From NCBI GenBank assembly GCA_963965975.1, contig OZ014424.1:1798001-1862000 (forward strand): a DNA stretch of 64,000 bases, read 5' to 3'. The first letter of the stretch is position 1; each line of letters begins with the position of its first letter. Below are positions 1 to 10,885 of the stretch, piece after piece. Below the pieces are notes generated by a model. The model made no database searches. It worked only from the letters and a program-made list of their open reading frames with translations, and had not been told where the DNA came from. The position numbers and the translations under genes are program-made. This DNA comes from Xestospongia bergquistia. Lineage: Eukaryota; Porifera; Demospongiae; Haplosclerida; Petrosiidae.

Positions 1-1169
1 CTATAGAATGTATAGTTGATGGATTTTTGTTGATAGCTATGAGGGGTCTAATTCAAGCTATGTATTGGTTTCGTGGAGAAGAGGAGAAAATTAGATTTTA
101 CCATGTATGGATTAGAGGTCTTGAAATCATGAAGGAATATAATGTTCAGCTTTCATATCCATTACCAGTAGATGAATATGACCTACGTGAGGAGGTGAAA
201 ACAAAGGAAGAGCTGGATACAATATGGGGTAATACTTTAGAAATACTTTTTCAATATGCATTGATGTATGAAAGATGTCTAGGTAGAGTATGTATTAAGT
301 ACCTATTGGAAGTGGGACATAGAATGATTGATAATGAATATTTTAAAGAAGGTGAATCTGTGATTAAAAGAAGTGTACTAATAGAAACAAATATATGTGA
401 AGAGATATGTTCCAAGCCACCCAATTATTATCCTTTTCCTCGATTTTATGTTACCCAGTATGTCCTGGATGAACTTCATGTATTAAGTCGTAAGCTTCTC
501 GAAACAGAATATCCACTTAATTTTCAATTATACATTAAATTTGGACTAACAGCTCTGAAGACCAAATATCATCTACAGATACCAGTTGAACCAGATGACA
601 AACATCAAGTATTACTATTGTTTTCCATGTGGATGAAGAGCTGTGAATCTACTAATTCCTCTTATCCTTTTGAGTTAATCTCTTTAACAAAAGAATTTGT
701 TTTAAGCTTTCGTTATTATTCAGAAGGATCAGAATTACTTTTGTCTAACTGTGATTTCATTTACCGATATCCTTCACTACTACGTCTTCTCCTTGAAGTA
801 GGAGGTGATGCTGTAATAAATGATATTGGATGGGATGGAAGAACTTTACTTCAAGTTGCTCTTAAAAAGGCAGTTAATGTACACAAAATTGAAAGGATAG
901 AGGAAGTTATAAGAATATTATTGGAATATGGTGCTCATGTAGACACAACTAACAGTAAAAGTCTGACATTGTTCAGTGACGTAGTTAAATCAAAGCTTCC
1001 ATCATACAAAGCTTTATGTTCTCCACACCTTCCTTTATCTCTCTATTGCAGTGCAGCTAATGCTGTAGCAAAGTACTGTATACCTTATCAAGGACTACCT
1101 TCTCATGTTATAAACTTTATCAAGTTACATGATCCTCAATACTTTAAACAGTTTGACTATTTTCCTTAG
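1..1169 (+). CDS. FEM1-like ankyrin protein, alpha subfamily (5' end outside window)
   Basis: The frame is open from the left edge (first full codon at base 3) to TAG at 1167-1169, about 389 residues. This is the C-terminal 60 percent of the roughly 664-residue protein seen complete at 3602. It covers the helical middle region, which aligns with the part of FEM1 proteins containing the K-P-V-P / A-x-E-V / EELE stretch. Two ankyrin repeats follow (motif GWDGRTLLQVALKK and the LLEYGAHVDTTN helix-turn). The end carries an Elongin-BC box (SLYCSAANAV) and a CUL2 box (LPSHVINFI). FEM1 proteins are substrate receptors of CUL2-RING ubiquitin ligases that read C-terminal degrons. That role here is inferred from motif order. 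No break is visible. Its 3' partner at 1903 is a dead beta copy. Confidence 0.85.
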   Translation, partial: IECIVDGFLLIAMRGLIQAMYWFRGEEEKIRFYHVWIRGLEIMKEYNVQLSYPLPVDEYDLREEVKTKEELDTIWGNTLEILFQYALMYERCLGRVCIKYLLEVGHRMIDNEYFKEGESVIKRSVLIETNICEEICSKPPNYYPFPRFYVTQYVLDELHVLSRKLLETEYPLNFQLYIKFGLTALKTKYHLQIPVEPDDKHQVLLLFSMWMKSCESTNSSYPFELISLTKEFVLSFRYYSEGSELLLSNCDFIYRYPSLLRLLLEVGGDAVINDIGWDGRTLLQVALKKAVNVHKIERIEEVIRILLEYGAHVDTTNSKSLTLFSDVVKSKLPSYKALCSPHLPLSLYCSAANAVAKYCIPYQGLPSHVINFIKLHDPQYFKQFDYFP

Positions 1170-1489
1170 AACTGTTTGACATTCATTAAAGTCTGTGTGT
1201 ACATGTTGAGTTAAATTAGTTTATTTGCATGCTTTATTTTATAAATATTAATGATGTTATATAGAGAAATGTGGAGATATCTGTAGACCTTTTGGGAAAA
1301 CATTTTACCTTGTTTACATTTGTAGAGTAAGTGTCTTCTCACACAGAATTTATCCATATCCAAAAAAAGAATTAAATGAAATTAAGTTTAGTTACCAATT
1401 TAATAGACTTATTTCAGCAGCTGATAATCTACTAGAGGAAGAACACACCTTGAACACATGTTTGACCCACACACCTAATTAGGGATTAG

Positions 1490-1860
1490 ATGTAAGAGTG
1501 TATGACAATCACTTCAATCCCACAACCTCCAAACTTTCTTCTAGATTTAATTAACCACATTCTGTTTGGTTTTTGTGTCCTTCAAGTATTGTATGTCACT
1601 TGGTGACTGCATTAATTCACTGATCAAGTAAGTCTTCAGCACTGACATTTTATAAGACTTAAGAAAGTTCTGGAGCAATAGATATGTTTCCCACTTACCC
1701 TTAGTAAAGTTGTAAACATGAGGAACGGCTCCGGTTAACACATTTGATTTATAAGTTTAGCTTCAAAAAAGTCAATATAAGACTTTATTTCCTAATCTTA
1801 TCTTTCTCTCAAGGCATGCCATTTTCTTCTCATGCTGTATTTGTACCATTGAGGGTATAG
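1490..1860 (-). pseudogene. Tubulin-tyrosine-ligase-like relic
   Basis: On the minus strand there are disconnected open stretches that match the better preserved relic at 16230-17221. They include an AVPHVYNFTKGKWETYLLLQ-type segment and, at about 1540-1565, a remnant of the MWLIK ATP-grasp strand. Stops and frameshifts separate them. TTL-family enzymes ligate amino acids to tubulin tails; nothing here could make an active enzyme. Bases 1170-1490 hold only the 3' flank common to the FEM1-like genes. Confidence 0.6.
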
Positions 1861-1902
1861 GATAACGTTTGAACACAAAAATAGCATTTAATAGAAGCTT
1901 GT

Positions 1903-2665
1903 ATGTCAGAGAGTCTTCATGACCATGGAAAAATAATTAAATATTTAATTTCTAAAGGGGCCAAAGTCAATAAGGCATCAATTGATGGATCTACTCCATT
2001 ACATCATGCACACTCCCTCAAGACTATAAAGTACTTGCTGGAGTGTGGTGCTAATATTAATAAGACCTGTAATGAAGGCATCAGTCCACTAATACAACTT
2101 GTCGGAAATGGCCTCCTAAGCAAAGATTCAGATTTTAAGATATTTCTTTAATAAAAATATTAATGTTTATCAACGTACAACAAATGGCTATACAGTTTTG
2201 CACATTGCTAGTCGTATGTTACTTTTATATCTGAATTACTTTTGTCTAACACTGATTCATTTACCGATACCTTTCACTACTATGTCTTCTCCTTGAAGTA
2301 GGAGGTGATGTTGTAATAAATGATGTTGGATGGGATAGAAGAACTTTACTTCAAGTAGCTCTTAAAAAGGCAGTTAATGGATACAAAATTGAAAGAGTAG
2401 AGGAAGTTATAAGGATATTATTGGAATATGGTGCTCATGCAGACACAACTAACAGTAAAAGCCTTACTTTGTTCAGTGACATATATAGTTAAATCAAAGC
2501 TTCCATCATACAAAGCTTTATGTTCTCCACATCTTCCTTTATCTCTCTATTGTATTGCAGCTAATGCTGTAGTGAAGTACTGTATACCTTATCAAGGATT
2601 ACCTTATAGACTTTATCAAGTTACATGATCCTTGTTACTTTAAGCAGTTAGATTATTTTCCTTAG
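1903..2665 (+). pseudogene. FEM1-like beta-subfamily pseudogene
   Basis: The open part at 1903-2151 matches residues about 106-190 of the intact beta gene at 20822 (SESL-DHGKIIKYLISKGAK). After that the frame shifts. A large internal deletion joins the N-terminal ankyrin part directly to the C-terminal part at about 2225 (ELLLSN region). The C-terminal part carries further indels; one at 2480 shifts the VKSKLPSYKAL frame. The CUL2-box region has lost several bases, so LPSHVIDFI is no longer encoded. The first 105 codons are absent. The usual final TAG is still recognisable at the end. Not functional as a full protein. Confidence 0.85.
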
Positions 2666-2989
2666 AATTGTTTGACATTCATTAAAGTACATTTTAAGTT
2701 AAATTAGTTTATTTACATGCTTTATTTCACAATGATGTTATATAGAGAAATGTGGAGATATTTGTAGAAGACATGTTGCCTTGTTTTCATTTGTAGAGTG
2801 AGTGTCTTATTGTACAGAATTTATACATATCCAAAAAGTGAATTAATAAATAAAATTAAAATTTAGTTACAGCTAACACTGGGTTACTAATTTATAGACT
2901 TATTTCAGCAGCTCAAAATCTACTAGAGAAAAAAACACACCTCAAACACATGTTTAAGCCACATACTTAATTGGAGATTAGATATAAGA

Positions 2990-3345
2990 GTGTATGACAA
3001 TAACTTCAATATCACAACCTCCAAACTTTCTTCTAGGCCATAAGACTTAAGAAAGTTCTGGAGCAATAGATGTGTTTCCCACTTATCCTTAGTAAAGTTG
3101 TGAATATGAGGAACAGATCCTATCAACACATTTGATTTATAAGTTTAGCTTTGAAAAGTCAATAAAGAGTTCATTTCCTAATCATTATCACTAGAAAGTC
3201 TTTCTCTTATGACATGCATGTCATTTGCTTCTCATGTCCTATTTGTATCATTGAGGGTATAGGAGTGTCTCACAGGAGACATGTTGCCATGGTTTCACTT
3301 GTAAAATGGCTGTCTTCAGAGTCTGATTACAACTTCATTACCTAT
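2990..3345 (-). pseudogene. TTL-like relic, two pieces
   Basis: The minus strand holds a piece matching the SVPHIHNFTKDKWETHLLLQ segment (about 3129-2990). Nearer the next FEM1-like gene, at about 3345-3285, it holds the N-terminal acidic segment (K-L-stop-S-D-S-E-D-S-H-F-T-S-E-T), where an in-frame TAA interrupts it. The 5' end points away from the FEM1-like gene at 3602, so the two were once head to head. Decayed. Confidence 0.55.
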
Positions 3346-3529
3346 AAAACATTAAGGAAACTTAACTATAAAACAAAACTATTATGTAATATTAACTACT
3401 TTATTCAGTAGGTTGTTATTGCTTACTCCTTTAAAGCCAGTATCAAGTGTTAGCTCCACCCTGTACGTTGAAGGGAGGGGCTGGCGTCTATCATTGCAAT
3501 AAAAATTAATAATAGCGTGTCTTTATCTT

Positions 3530-3601
3530 TAATGATTACTCGTTGTAGAGAAGGGCTCTCTCATAACCGAACCTCCGTATAAAAGTAGTGATCTAAACGT
3601 T
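3530..3601 (+). promoter_or_regulatory. Conserved upstream block of FEM1-like gene
   Basis: This block recurs almost unchanged before the alpha copies: TACTCGTTGTAGAGAAGGGC, then CATAACCGAACCTCC, then TATAAAA (3578-3584), then GATCTAAACGTT and the start codon. The TATAAAA lies only 24 nt before the ATG. That is closer than a TATA box normally sits to a transcript start, so its role as a TATA box is doubtful. Conservation suggests regulation, or simply recent duplication. Confidence 0.5.
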
Positions 3602-5596
3602 ATGGCAGACTATAGATTCAGTAAAGAAAAGTATCGACAATTGTGTTATTGGACCAGACATGGCAAACTATTTGAGATAAAGGCATTGATAAAAGAAGTA
3701 CAACCTAAAGAAAGAGTTCTGTTTGGACCAACCACGTTTTGCCCTCCACTAAAATACATGTTGAAAACACCTCTTGTCATTGCTTGCTATTGGGGCAAAT
3801 TTCATATTGTCAAGTACTTCCTTGAGACTTTCCCTAATATCATTGATGTAGATACATTAGCTGTTATATTTTTTAACAAGAAAACAGCAATTACTCCACT
3901 AATAGCAGCTTGTATGGCAGAATGTAGGGATGGCCGTGACCAAGCTTCTCAAAAAATAATTCAATATTTAATTTCAAAAGGGGCCAAAATTAACAAGTTA
4001 TCAACTGATGGGAGTACTCCATTACATCATGCACTTTCCCTTGAGACTATAAAGTATTTACTGGAATGTGGTGCTGATATTAATAAGACCTGTAATGAGG
4101 GCAATAGCCTATTAGTAAAAGTTGCTGGAAGTTTCGTTCTGAAAAAAGAAGCCCAAATTGAGATTTTAAGATATTTGCTTGATAACAATGCTAATGTTTA
4201 TCAATGTGCAAAAAATGGCTACACAGCGTTACACATGGCCAGTCATAGTTCATTTGCTTGTGAAGAAGTACTTAAGTTGTTATTAGACAGTGGTGCACCT
4301 CCTATGTTTACTGCTACATCTTGTGTTACAGATATTGACTACATACCATCTCCTGTGTATCTTGTTGCCGTGTCTACTGGGAATGAGGCTATAGTAAATG
4401 TTTTTCTTCAAAGAGAAGATTGTCCTATAGAATGTATAGTTGATGTATATTTGTTGATAGCTATGAGGTCTCTTTCTCTAGCAATGTATTTTTTTCAAGG
4501 AGAAGAGGAGAAAATTAGATTTTACCATGTATGGATTAAAGGTCTTGAAATCATGAAGGAATATAATGTTCAGCTTTCATATCCATTACCAGTAGATGAA
4601 TATGATCTACGTGAGGAGGTGAAAACAAAGGAAGAGCTGGATGCAATATGGGGTAATACTTTAGAAATACTTTTTCAATATGTATTGCTTTATGAAAGAT
4701 GTCTAGGTAGAGTATGTATTCATTACCTATTGGAAGTGGGAAATAGAATGATTGATAATGGATATCTTAACGAAGGTGAATCTGTGATTAAAAGAAGTGT
4801 ACTATTACAAACAAACATATGTGAAAAAATATGTTCCAAGCCACCCAATTACTATCCTTTTCCTCGATTTCATGTTACACAAAGTGTCCAGGATGAATTA
4901 CATGTATTAGTTCGTAAGTTTCTCCAAACAGGATATCCACCTAATTTCCAATTGTACATTAAATTTGGACTAACTGCTCTGAAGACCAAATATCACCTAC
5001 AGCTACAAGTTGAACGAGATGACAAACGTCAAGTATTACTATTGTTTTCCATGTGGATGAAGAGCTGTGATTTTTTTACCAATTCATCTTATCCTTTTGA
5101 GTTAATCTCTTTAGCCAAAGAATTTGTTTTAAGCTTTCGTTATTATCCAGAAGGATCTGAATTACTTTTGTCTAACTCTGATTTCATTTACCAATACCCT
5201 TCACTACTACGTCTTCTCCTTGAAGTAGGAGGTGATGCTGTAATAAATGATGTTGGATGGGATGGAAGAACTTTACTTCAAGTTGCTCTTAAAAAGGCAG
5301 TTAATGCATACAAAGTTGAAAGAATAGAGGAAGTTATAAAGATATTATTGGAATATGGTGCTCATGTAGACACAACTAACAGTAAAGGCCTTACATTGTT
5401 TAGTGACTTAGTTAAATCAAAGCTTCCATCGTACAAAGCTTTATGTTTTCCACACCTTCCTTTATCTCTCTATTGTATAGCAGCTAATGCTGTAGCAAAG
5501 TACTGTATACCTTATCAAGGACTGCCTTCTCATGTTATAGACTTTATCAAGTTACACGATCCTCAATACTTTAAGCAGTTAGATTATTTTCTTTAG
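3602..5596 (+). CDS. FEM1-like ankyrin protein, alpha subfamily, intact, putative CUL2 substrate receptor
   Basis: Single exon, 664 residues. The start MADYRFSKEKY is kept in most copies, and ACGTT precedes the ATG. Residues about 10-275 hold degenerate and clear ankyrin repeats (GSTPLHHALS, GADINKTCNEG, GYTALHMASHS). Residues about 300-510 are helical and align in order with the FEM1 middle: YHVWIKGLEIM, then SYPLPVDEYDLREEVKTKEEL. Residues about 535-600 hold two more ankyrin repeats. The BC box is SLYCIAANAV at 622-631 and the CUL2 box is LPSHVIDFI at 641-649. Vertebrate FEM1 proteins are about 620-670 residues with the same order, so length fits. Probable role: substrate receptor of a CUL2-Elongin BC ligase in nucleus or cytosol; the target is unknown. 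Particular to this copy: one extra residue in the CDFFTNSSYP stretch and a C-terminal L instead of P. Its downstream neighbour is a beta pseudogene at 6953. Confidence 0.9.
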   Translation: MADYRFSKEKYRQLCYWTRHGKLFEIKALIKEVQPKERVLFGPTTFCPPLKYMLKTPLVIACYWGKFHIVKYFLETFPNIIDVDTLAVIFFNKKTAITPLIAACMAECRDGRDQASQKIIQYLISKGAKINKLSTDGSTPLHHALSLETIKYLLECGADINKTCNEGNSLLVKVAGSFVLKKEAQIEILRYLLDNNANVYQCAKNGYTALHMASHSSFACEEVLKLLLDSGAPPMFTATSCVTDIDYIPSPVYLVAVSTGNEAIVNVFLQREDCPIECIVDVYLLIAMRSLSLAMYFFQGEEEKIRFYHVWIKGLEIMKEYNVQLSYPLPVDEYDLREEVKTKEELDAIWGNTLEILFQYVLLYERCLGRVCIHYLLEVGNRMIDNGYLNEGESVIKRSVLLQTNICEKICSKPPNYYPFPRFHVTQSVQDELHVLVRKFLQTGYPPNFQLYIKFGLTALKTKYHLQLQVERDDKRQVLLLFSMWMKSCDFFTNSSYPFELISLAKEFVLSFRYYPEGSELLLSNSDFIYQYPSLLRLLLEVGGDAVINDVGWDGRTLLQVALKKAVNAYKVERIEEVIKILLEYGAHVDTTNSKGLTLFSDLVKSKLPSYKALCFPHLPLSLYCIAANAVAKYCIPYQGLPSHVIDFIKLHDPQYFKQLDYFL

Positions 5597-5929
5597 AATT
5601 GTTTGACATTCATTAAAGTATATGTTAAGTTAAATTAGTTTATTTGCATGCTTTATTTTACAAATATTAATGATGTTATATAGAGATATCTGTACTTTTG
5701 GGAAGACATGTTGCCTTGTTTTCATTTGTAGTGTGATGAGTGACTGTCTTATCATACAGAGTTTATACATATCCTAAAAAATGAATTATTAAATAAAATT
5801 AAATTTAGTTACAGCTAGTACTGGGTTACCAATTTTATAGACTTATTTCAGCAGTTTTAAATCTACTAGAGGAAAAACACACCTTGAACACATGTTTGAG
5901 TCACACACTTAATTAGGGATTAGATGTAA

Positions 5930-6470
5930 GAGTGTATGACAATCACTTCAATCCCACAACCTCCAAACTTTCTTCTAGATTTAATTAACCACATGTCGTT
6001 TAGTTTTGTGTCCTTAAATTCATGTAAAGGGATTATATTTATCTAAAAGTGGACAATCTGGAGGATTTTTCTTCATATTAATTGTCAAGAATGAAAATGT
6101 TCTTCTACAGGTCATGACCAGAAACACTTAGGGTGCCTGTCTCTTTATCATTACTAAATCAAGCATGTCCTTCTATATTAAAGAAAATATCAGTGCATTA
6201 TATATTGAGTATATTATTATTACTACATATTAAGTTTAAGTAACACATTGTTTATGTATCATTAAGTGAAGTATAATATTTATAATGACATTACAAACAT
6301 GAGGAATAGCACTCATTAGCACATTTGTAAAGCTGTGGTTATAGAAATGGAGGTTATAAACGTGAAGACAACTGTGAACACATAATCTGAAAACAAGATT
6401 TCATTTCTCCATCATTATTGATATAATCTTTTTTACTTCTAACATGCCATTTCTTCTCATATACTTATGA
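5930..6470 (-). pseudogene. TTL-like relic, two pieces
   Basis: At about 6010-5935 the minus strand encodes a remnant of the MWLIK...GIEVI ATP-grasp strand, with the glycine loop degraded. At about 6470-6290 it encodes a remnant of the N-terminal part (VRSKK-D-NND and the SAIPHVH-type stretch), frame-broken. The DNA between them is AT-rich filler. Bases 6470-6945 hold no gene that I can see. The same layout recurs at 19860-20400, showing both regions come from one duplicated block. Confidence 0.5.
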
Positions 6471-6952
6471 TAGTATTCACAAAGTTATTGGCATTTCTTT
6501 GACAAACTCTCATGTATAATCTCATAGTAATAGACTAGTTAATGAGAATAGAGTAAGAAGTCATTTGTTTAGTACACAAACTACTGTGCAGTTTATAATT
6601 AATAATTAAAATAGTATATGTTATTGATAATTTTAAATATAAATATGTTTATTAGTGATGTGTGCAATCTACATAACTATGAATTAGTTAGAATGATTTA
6701 TTTATTTAACAGTATGCACTATGATAGGGAGGAGAGCTGCTTCAGTTATAGTCTTTGACTGGCTTGGGTTAAGTATTTGTTTCCCAATAGAGTACACAGA
6801 TCATATCTGTTACTGACAATCACATTGTCGAGAAACTATATACTTAACTAGACTACTTTAAAAACACAGACTATAATGCAACCTCTTACTCTTCAATGAA
6901 GCCCCAGTCATGCAAATATGGGTTGGGTTGACCGAACCTCTTTATAGAACAA

Positions 6953-8406
6953 GTGCTGACTACAGATTCAATGTCATGCAAGCGGACATGACGGCAAAAT
7001 AACTCAAGTTGATGCCTTATTGACTGATTAAAGAGGTATGTCCTGAAGAAAGAGCTCGGTTTGGACCAACCACGTTTTGCCCTCCACTAAAGTACATGTT
7101 GGAATCACCTTTTGTCATTGCTTGCTATTGCGGCAAATTTAAGATTGTCCAATACTTCCTTGAGACCTTCCCCAATATTATTGATGTAGATACATTAGCT
7201 ATAAGGTATATGAACATAAAAATAGCATTTACCCCACTAATACCAGCTTGTATGACAGACCACAGAAAATAATTAAATATTTGATTTCAAAAGGGGCCAA
7301 AGTCAATAAGGCATCAACTGATGGGAGTACTCCATTACATCATGCACACTCCCTCAAGACTATAAAGTATTTACTGGAGTGTGGTGCTGATATTGATAAG
7401 ACCTGTAATGAAGGCACAAGTCCAATAATACAAATTGTCGGAAATGGCCTCCTAACAAAAGAAGCAAAGATTCAGATTTTAAAATAATAAAAATGTTAAT
7501 GTTTATCAACGTACAACAAATGGCTATACTATTGCTAGTTGTATGTTATTTTCCTATAAAGAAGTAATTCAGGTACTATTAGATTATAGAGCACCTCCTA
7601 TGTTTACTGCTACTACTTGTGTTACAGATATTGATTACATACCACCCCCTGTGTATTATGCTGTTGGACGTGGTTATGAAGCTACAGTGGAGGTTTTGTT
7701 TCAAAGAGAAGATTGTCCTATAGAATGTAAATTCATATTTGCTAGAAGCTATGATGCTTCAAGCCATGTATTGTGATAATGAAATTGAAAAGAGAATTAG
7801 CTTTTACCATGTATGGATTAAAGGTCTGGAAATTATGAAAGAACATAATGTTCAGCTTTCATATTCATCAGCTGTAGATGAATATGACCTACGTGAGGAG
7901 GTGAAAATGAAGGAACAGCGGATGCAATATGGGACAATACTTTGGAAATATTTTATCAACATGCATTGATTTATGAGCGATGTCTAGGTAGAGAATGTAC
8001 CAATTGCCTATTGCACTACTACGTCTACTCCTTGAAGTAGGAGGTGATGCTGTAATAAATGATGTTGGATGGGATGGAAGAAGTTTACTTCAAGTTGCTC
8101 TTAAAAAGGCAGTTAATGCATACAAAGTTGAGAGGATAGAGGAAGTTATAAGGATATTATCAAAATATGGTGCTCATGTGGACACAACAAACAATAATTG
8201 CCTGACAATATTCAGTGACAGTTAAATCACAGCTTTCATCATACAAAGCTTTATGTTGTCCACACTTTCCTTTATCTCTCTATTGTATAGCAGCTAATGC
8301 TGTAGTAAAGTACTGTATACCTTATCAAGGACTACCTTCTCATGTTATAGACTTTATCAAGTTACATGATCCTCAATACTTTAAACAGTTAAATTATTTT
8401 CCTTAG
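6953..8406 (+). pseudogene. FEM1-like beta-subfamily pseudogene
   Basis: This matches the intact beta gene at 20822 from its first codon, including the ASGHDGKIT-type N-terminus. The start codon position reads GTG, and a deletion soon follows. Five separate open pieces (7248-7487, 7543-7776, 7739-7969, 7995-8225, 8215-8406) lie in changing frames, so at least four indels are needed. A large middle segment, roughly codons 370-530 of the intact protein, is missing between about 7985 and 8020. The CUL2 box LPSHVIDFI is still spelled at the end but cannot be reached in one frame. The upstream ACCGAACCT motif is retained. Confidence 0.88.
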
Positions 8407-8489
8407 AATTATTTGACATTCATTAAAGTCTGTATGTATGTGTTTAAGTTAAATTAGTTTGTGTTAATTAGGATAATGCAGAGTGTCTC

Positions 8490-8790
8490 ACAGGTGACAT
8501 GTTACCATGGTTTCACTTGTAAAGTGACTGTCTTCAGAGTCTTCTTCCAACTTTATTACCTATAAAACGATAAGGAAACTTAACTGTAAAACAAAACAAT
8601 TATGTAATATTAACTAGTTTATACAGCAGGTTGTTATTGATTACAGCCAGCACACAAAGTGTTAGCTTCACCCTGTACATTAAAGGGAGGAGCTGGTCTC
8701 TATCATTGAAAGATATTACAGTAATTAAGTAAAAATTAATGATGATTTTATTTACCAGAGAACAAGCGTATCTTTATCTTTAATGATAAC
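8490..8790 (-). pseudogene. TTL-like N-terminal remnant and intergenic filler
   Basis: The minus strand at about 8562-8495 spells the acidic N-terminal segment E-E-D-S-E-D-S-H-F-T-S-E-T of the TTL-like relics, with the start ATG changed to ATA. The rest, to about 8790, is the shared upstream flank of alpha copies, with no coding content. Confidence 0.45.
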
Positions 8791-8854
8791 TCGTTGTAGA
8801 GAAGGGCTCTCTCATAACCGAACCTCCGTATAAAAAAGTAGTGATCTAAACGTT
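8787..8854 (+). promoter_or_regulatory. Conserved upstream block of FEM1-like gene
   Basis: Contains the CGTTGTAGAGAAGGGCTCTC, CATAACCGAACCTCC and TATAAAA (8829-8835) elements before the ATG. The A-run after TATA is two bases longer than at 3578, so the spacing to the ATG is 26 nt. Confidence 0.5.
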
Positions 8855-10885
8855 ATGGCAGACTATAGATTCAGTAAAGAAAAGTATCAACAATTGTGTT
8901 ACTGGACTAAACATGGCAAACTAACTGAGATAAAGGCATTGATAAAAGAAGTACAACCGAATGAAAGAGTTCTGTTTGGACCAACCACGTTTTGCCCTCC
9001 ACTAAAGTACATGTTGGAATCACCTCTTGTTAATGCTTGTTATTGTGGCAAATTTAAGATTGTCAAGTACTTCCTTGAGACTTTCCCTAATATCATTGAT
9101 GTAGATACATTAGCTGTTATACTTTCTAACAAGAAAACAGCAATTACTCCACTAATAGCAGCTTGTATGGCAGAATGTAGGGATGACTGTGACCAAGCTT
9201 CTCAAAAAATAATTAAAGATTTAATTTCAAAGGGGGCCAAAATAAACAAGTCATCAACTGATGGGAGTACTCCATTACGTCATGCACTTTCCCTTAAGAC
9301 TATAAAGTATTTACTGGAGTGTGGTGCTGATATTAATAAGACCTGTAATGAAGGTATTAGCCTATTAATAGAAGTTGCTGGAAGTTTTGTTCTGAAAAAA
9401 GATGCCCAAATTGAGATTTTAAGATATTTGCTTGATAACAATGCTAATGTTTATCAATGTACAAAAAATGGCTACACAGCTTTACACATTGCTAGTCATA
9501 GTCAATTTACTTATTATGAAGAAGTAATTAAGTTTTTATTAGACAGTGGAGCACCTCCTATGTTTACTGCTACGTCTTGTGTTACAGATATTGATTACAT
9601 ACCATCTCCTGTGTATCTTGCTGCTGCGTTTACTGGGAATGAGGCTATAGTGGATGTTTTTATTCAAAGAGAAGATTGTCCTATAGAATGTGTAGTTGAT
9701 GTATATTTGTTGACAGCTATGGGGCGTCTAGGTCTAGCAATATATTTGTTTCATAGAGAAGAGGAGAAAATAAGATTTTACCATATATGGATTAAAGGTC
9801 TTGAAATCATGAAGGAACATAACGTTCAGCTTTCATATCCATTACCAGTAGATGAATATGACCTACGTGAGGAGGTGAAAACAAAGGAAGAGCTGGATGC
9901 AATATGGGGTAATACTTTAGAAATACTTTTTCAATATGCATTGCTTTATGAAAGATGTCTAGGTAGAATATGTATTCATTACCTATTGGAAGTGGGAAAT
10001 AGAATGATTGATAATGGATATATTAATGAAGGTGTATCTGTGATTAAAAGAGGTGTACTATTAGAAACAAATATATGTGAAGACATATGTTCCAAACCAC
10101 CCAATTACTATCCTTTTCCTCGATTTCATGTTACACAAAGTGTCCAGGATGAATTACATGTATTAGTTCGTAAGTTTCTCGAAACAGGATATACGCCTAA
10201 TTTTCAATTGTACATTAAATTTGGACTAACAGCTCTGAAGACCAAATATCATCTACAGTTATCAGTTGAACCAGATGACAAACGTCAAGTATTACTATTG
10301 TTTTCCATGTGGATAAAGAGCTGTGAATCTACCAATTCATCTTATCCTTTTGAGTTAATCTCTTTAGTCAAAGAGTTTGTTTTAAGTTTTCTTCATTATC
10401 CAGAAGGATCAGAATTACTTTTGTCTAACTGTGATTTCATTTACCGATATCCTTCACTACTACGTCTTCTCCTTGAAGTAGGAGGTGATGCTGTAATAAA
10501 TGATGTTGGATGGGATGGAAGAACTTTACTTCAAGTTGCTCTTAAAAAGGCAGTTAATGCATACAAAGTTGAAAGGATAGAGGAAGTTATAAGGATAGAG
10601 GAAGTTATAAAGATAGAGAAAGTTATAAGGATATTATTGGAATATGGTGCTCATGCAGACACAACTAACCGTAAAGGCCTTATATTGTTCAGTGACATAG
10701 TTAAATCAAAGCTTCCATCATACAAAGCTTTATGTTCTCCACACCTTCCTTTATCTCTCTATTGTACTACAGCTAATGCTGTAGCGAAGTACTGTATACC
10801 TTATCAAGGACTACCTTCTCATGTTATAGACTTTATCAAGTTACATGATCCTCATTACTTTAAGCAGTTAAATTATTTTCCTTAG
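8855..10885 (+). CDS. FEM1-like ankyrin protein, alpha subfamily, with tripled RIEEVI segment
   Basis: Single exon, 676 residues, the longest copy. Domain order is as in the gene at 3602. The extra length comes from an in-frame 18-bp tandem repeat at about 10575-10630. It gives RIEEVI, RIEEVI, KIEKVI just before the last ankyrin helix (RILLEYGAH), where most copies have a single unit. The repeat lengthens a helix ahead of the BC/CUL2 boxes. The BC box reads SLYCTTANAV, with T where FEM1 proteins have A at the fifth position. The CUL2 box LPSHVIDFI is unchanged. The promoter block and the 3' ATTAAAG element 20 nt after the stop are intact, so the gene looks expressible. The loop SHSQFTYYEEVIKF in the fourth ankyrin region differs from its neighbours. 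Confidence 0.9.
   Translation: MADYRFSKEKYQQLCYWTKHGKLTEIKALIKEVQPNERVLFGPTTFCPPLKYMLESPLVNACYCGKFKIVKYFLETFPNIIDVDTLAVILSNKKTAITPLIAACMAECRDDCDQASQKIIKDLISKGAKINKSSTDGSTPLRHALSLKTIKYLLECGADINKTCNEGISLLIEVAGSFVLKKDAQIEILRYLLDNNANVYQCTKNGYTALHIASHSQFTYYEEVIKFLLDSGAPPMFTATSCVTDIDYIPSPVYLAAAFTGNEAIVDVFIQREDCPIECVVDVYLLTAMGRLGLAIYLFHREEEKIRFYHIWIKGLEIMKEHNVQLSYPLPVDEYDLREEVKTKEELDAIWGNTLEILFQYALLYERCLGRICIHYLLEVGNRMIDNGYINEGVSVIKRGVLLETNICEDICSKPPNYYPFPRFHVTQSVQDELHVLVRKFLETGYTPNFQLYIKFGLTALKTKYHLQLSVEPDDKRQVLLLFSMWIKSCESTNSSYPFELISLVKEFVLSFLHYPEGSELLLSNCDFIYRYPSLLRLLLEVGGDAVINDVGWDGRTLLQVALKKAVNAYKVERIEEVIRIEEVIKIEKVIRILLEYGAHADTTNRKGLILFSDIVKSKLPSYKALCSPHLPLSLYCTTANAVAKYCIPYQGLPSHVIDFIKLHDPHYFKQLNYFP

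Noticed and set aside
3214-3411. + strand ORF containing VSLVKWLSSESDYNF, repeated upstream of several FEM1-like genes
   Set aside because: The opposite strand gives the acidic N-terminus of the TTL-like relic. The + frame is its shadow and is not kept open in all copies.
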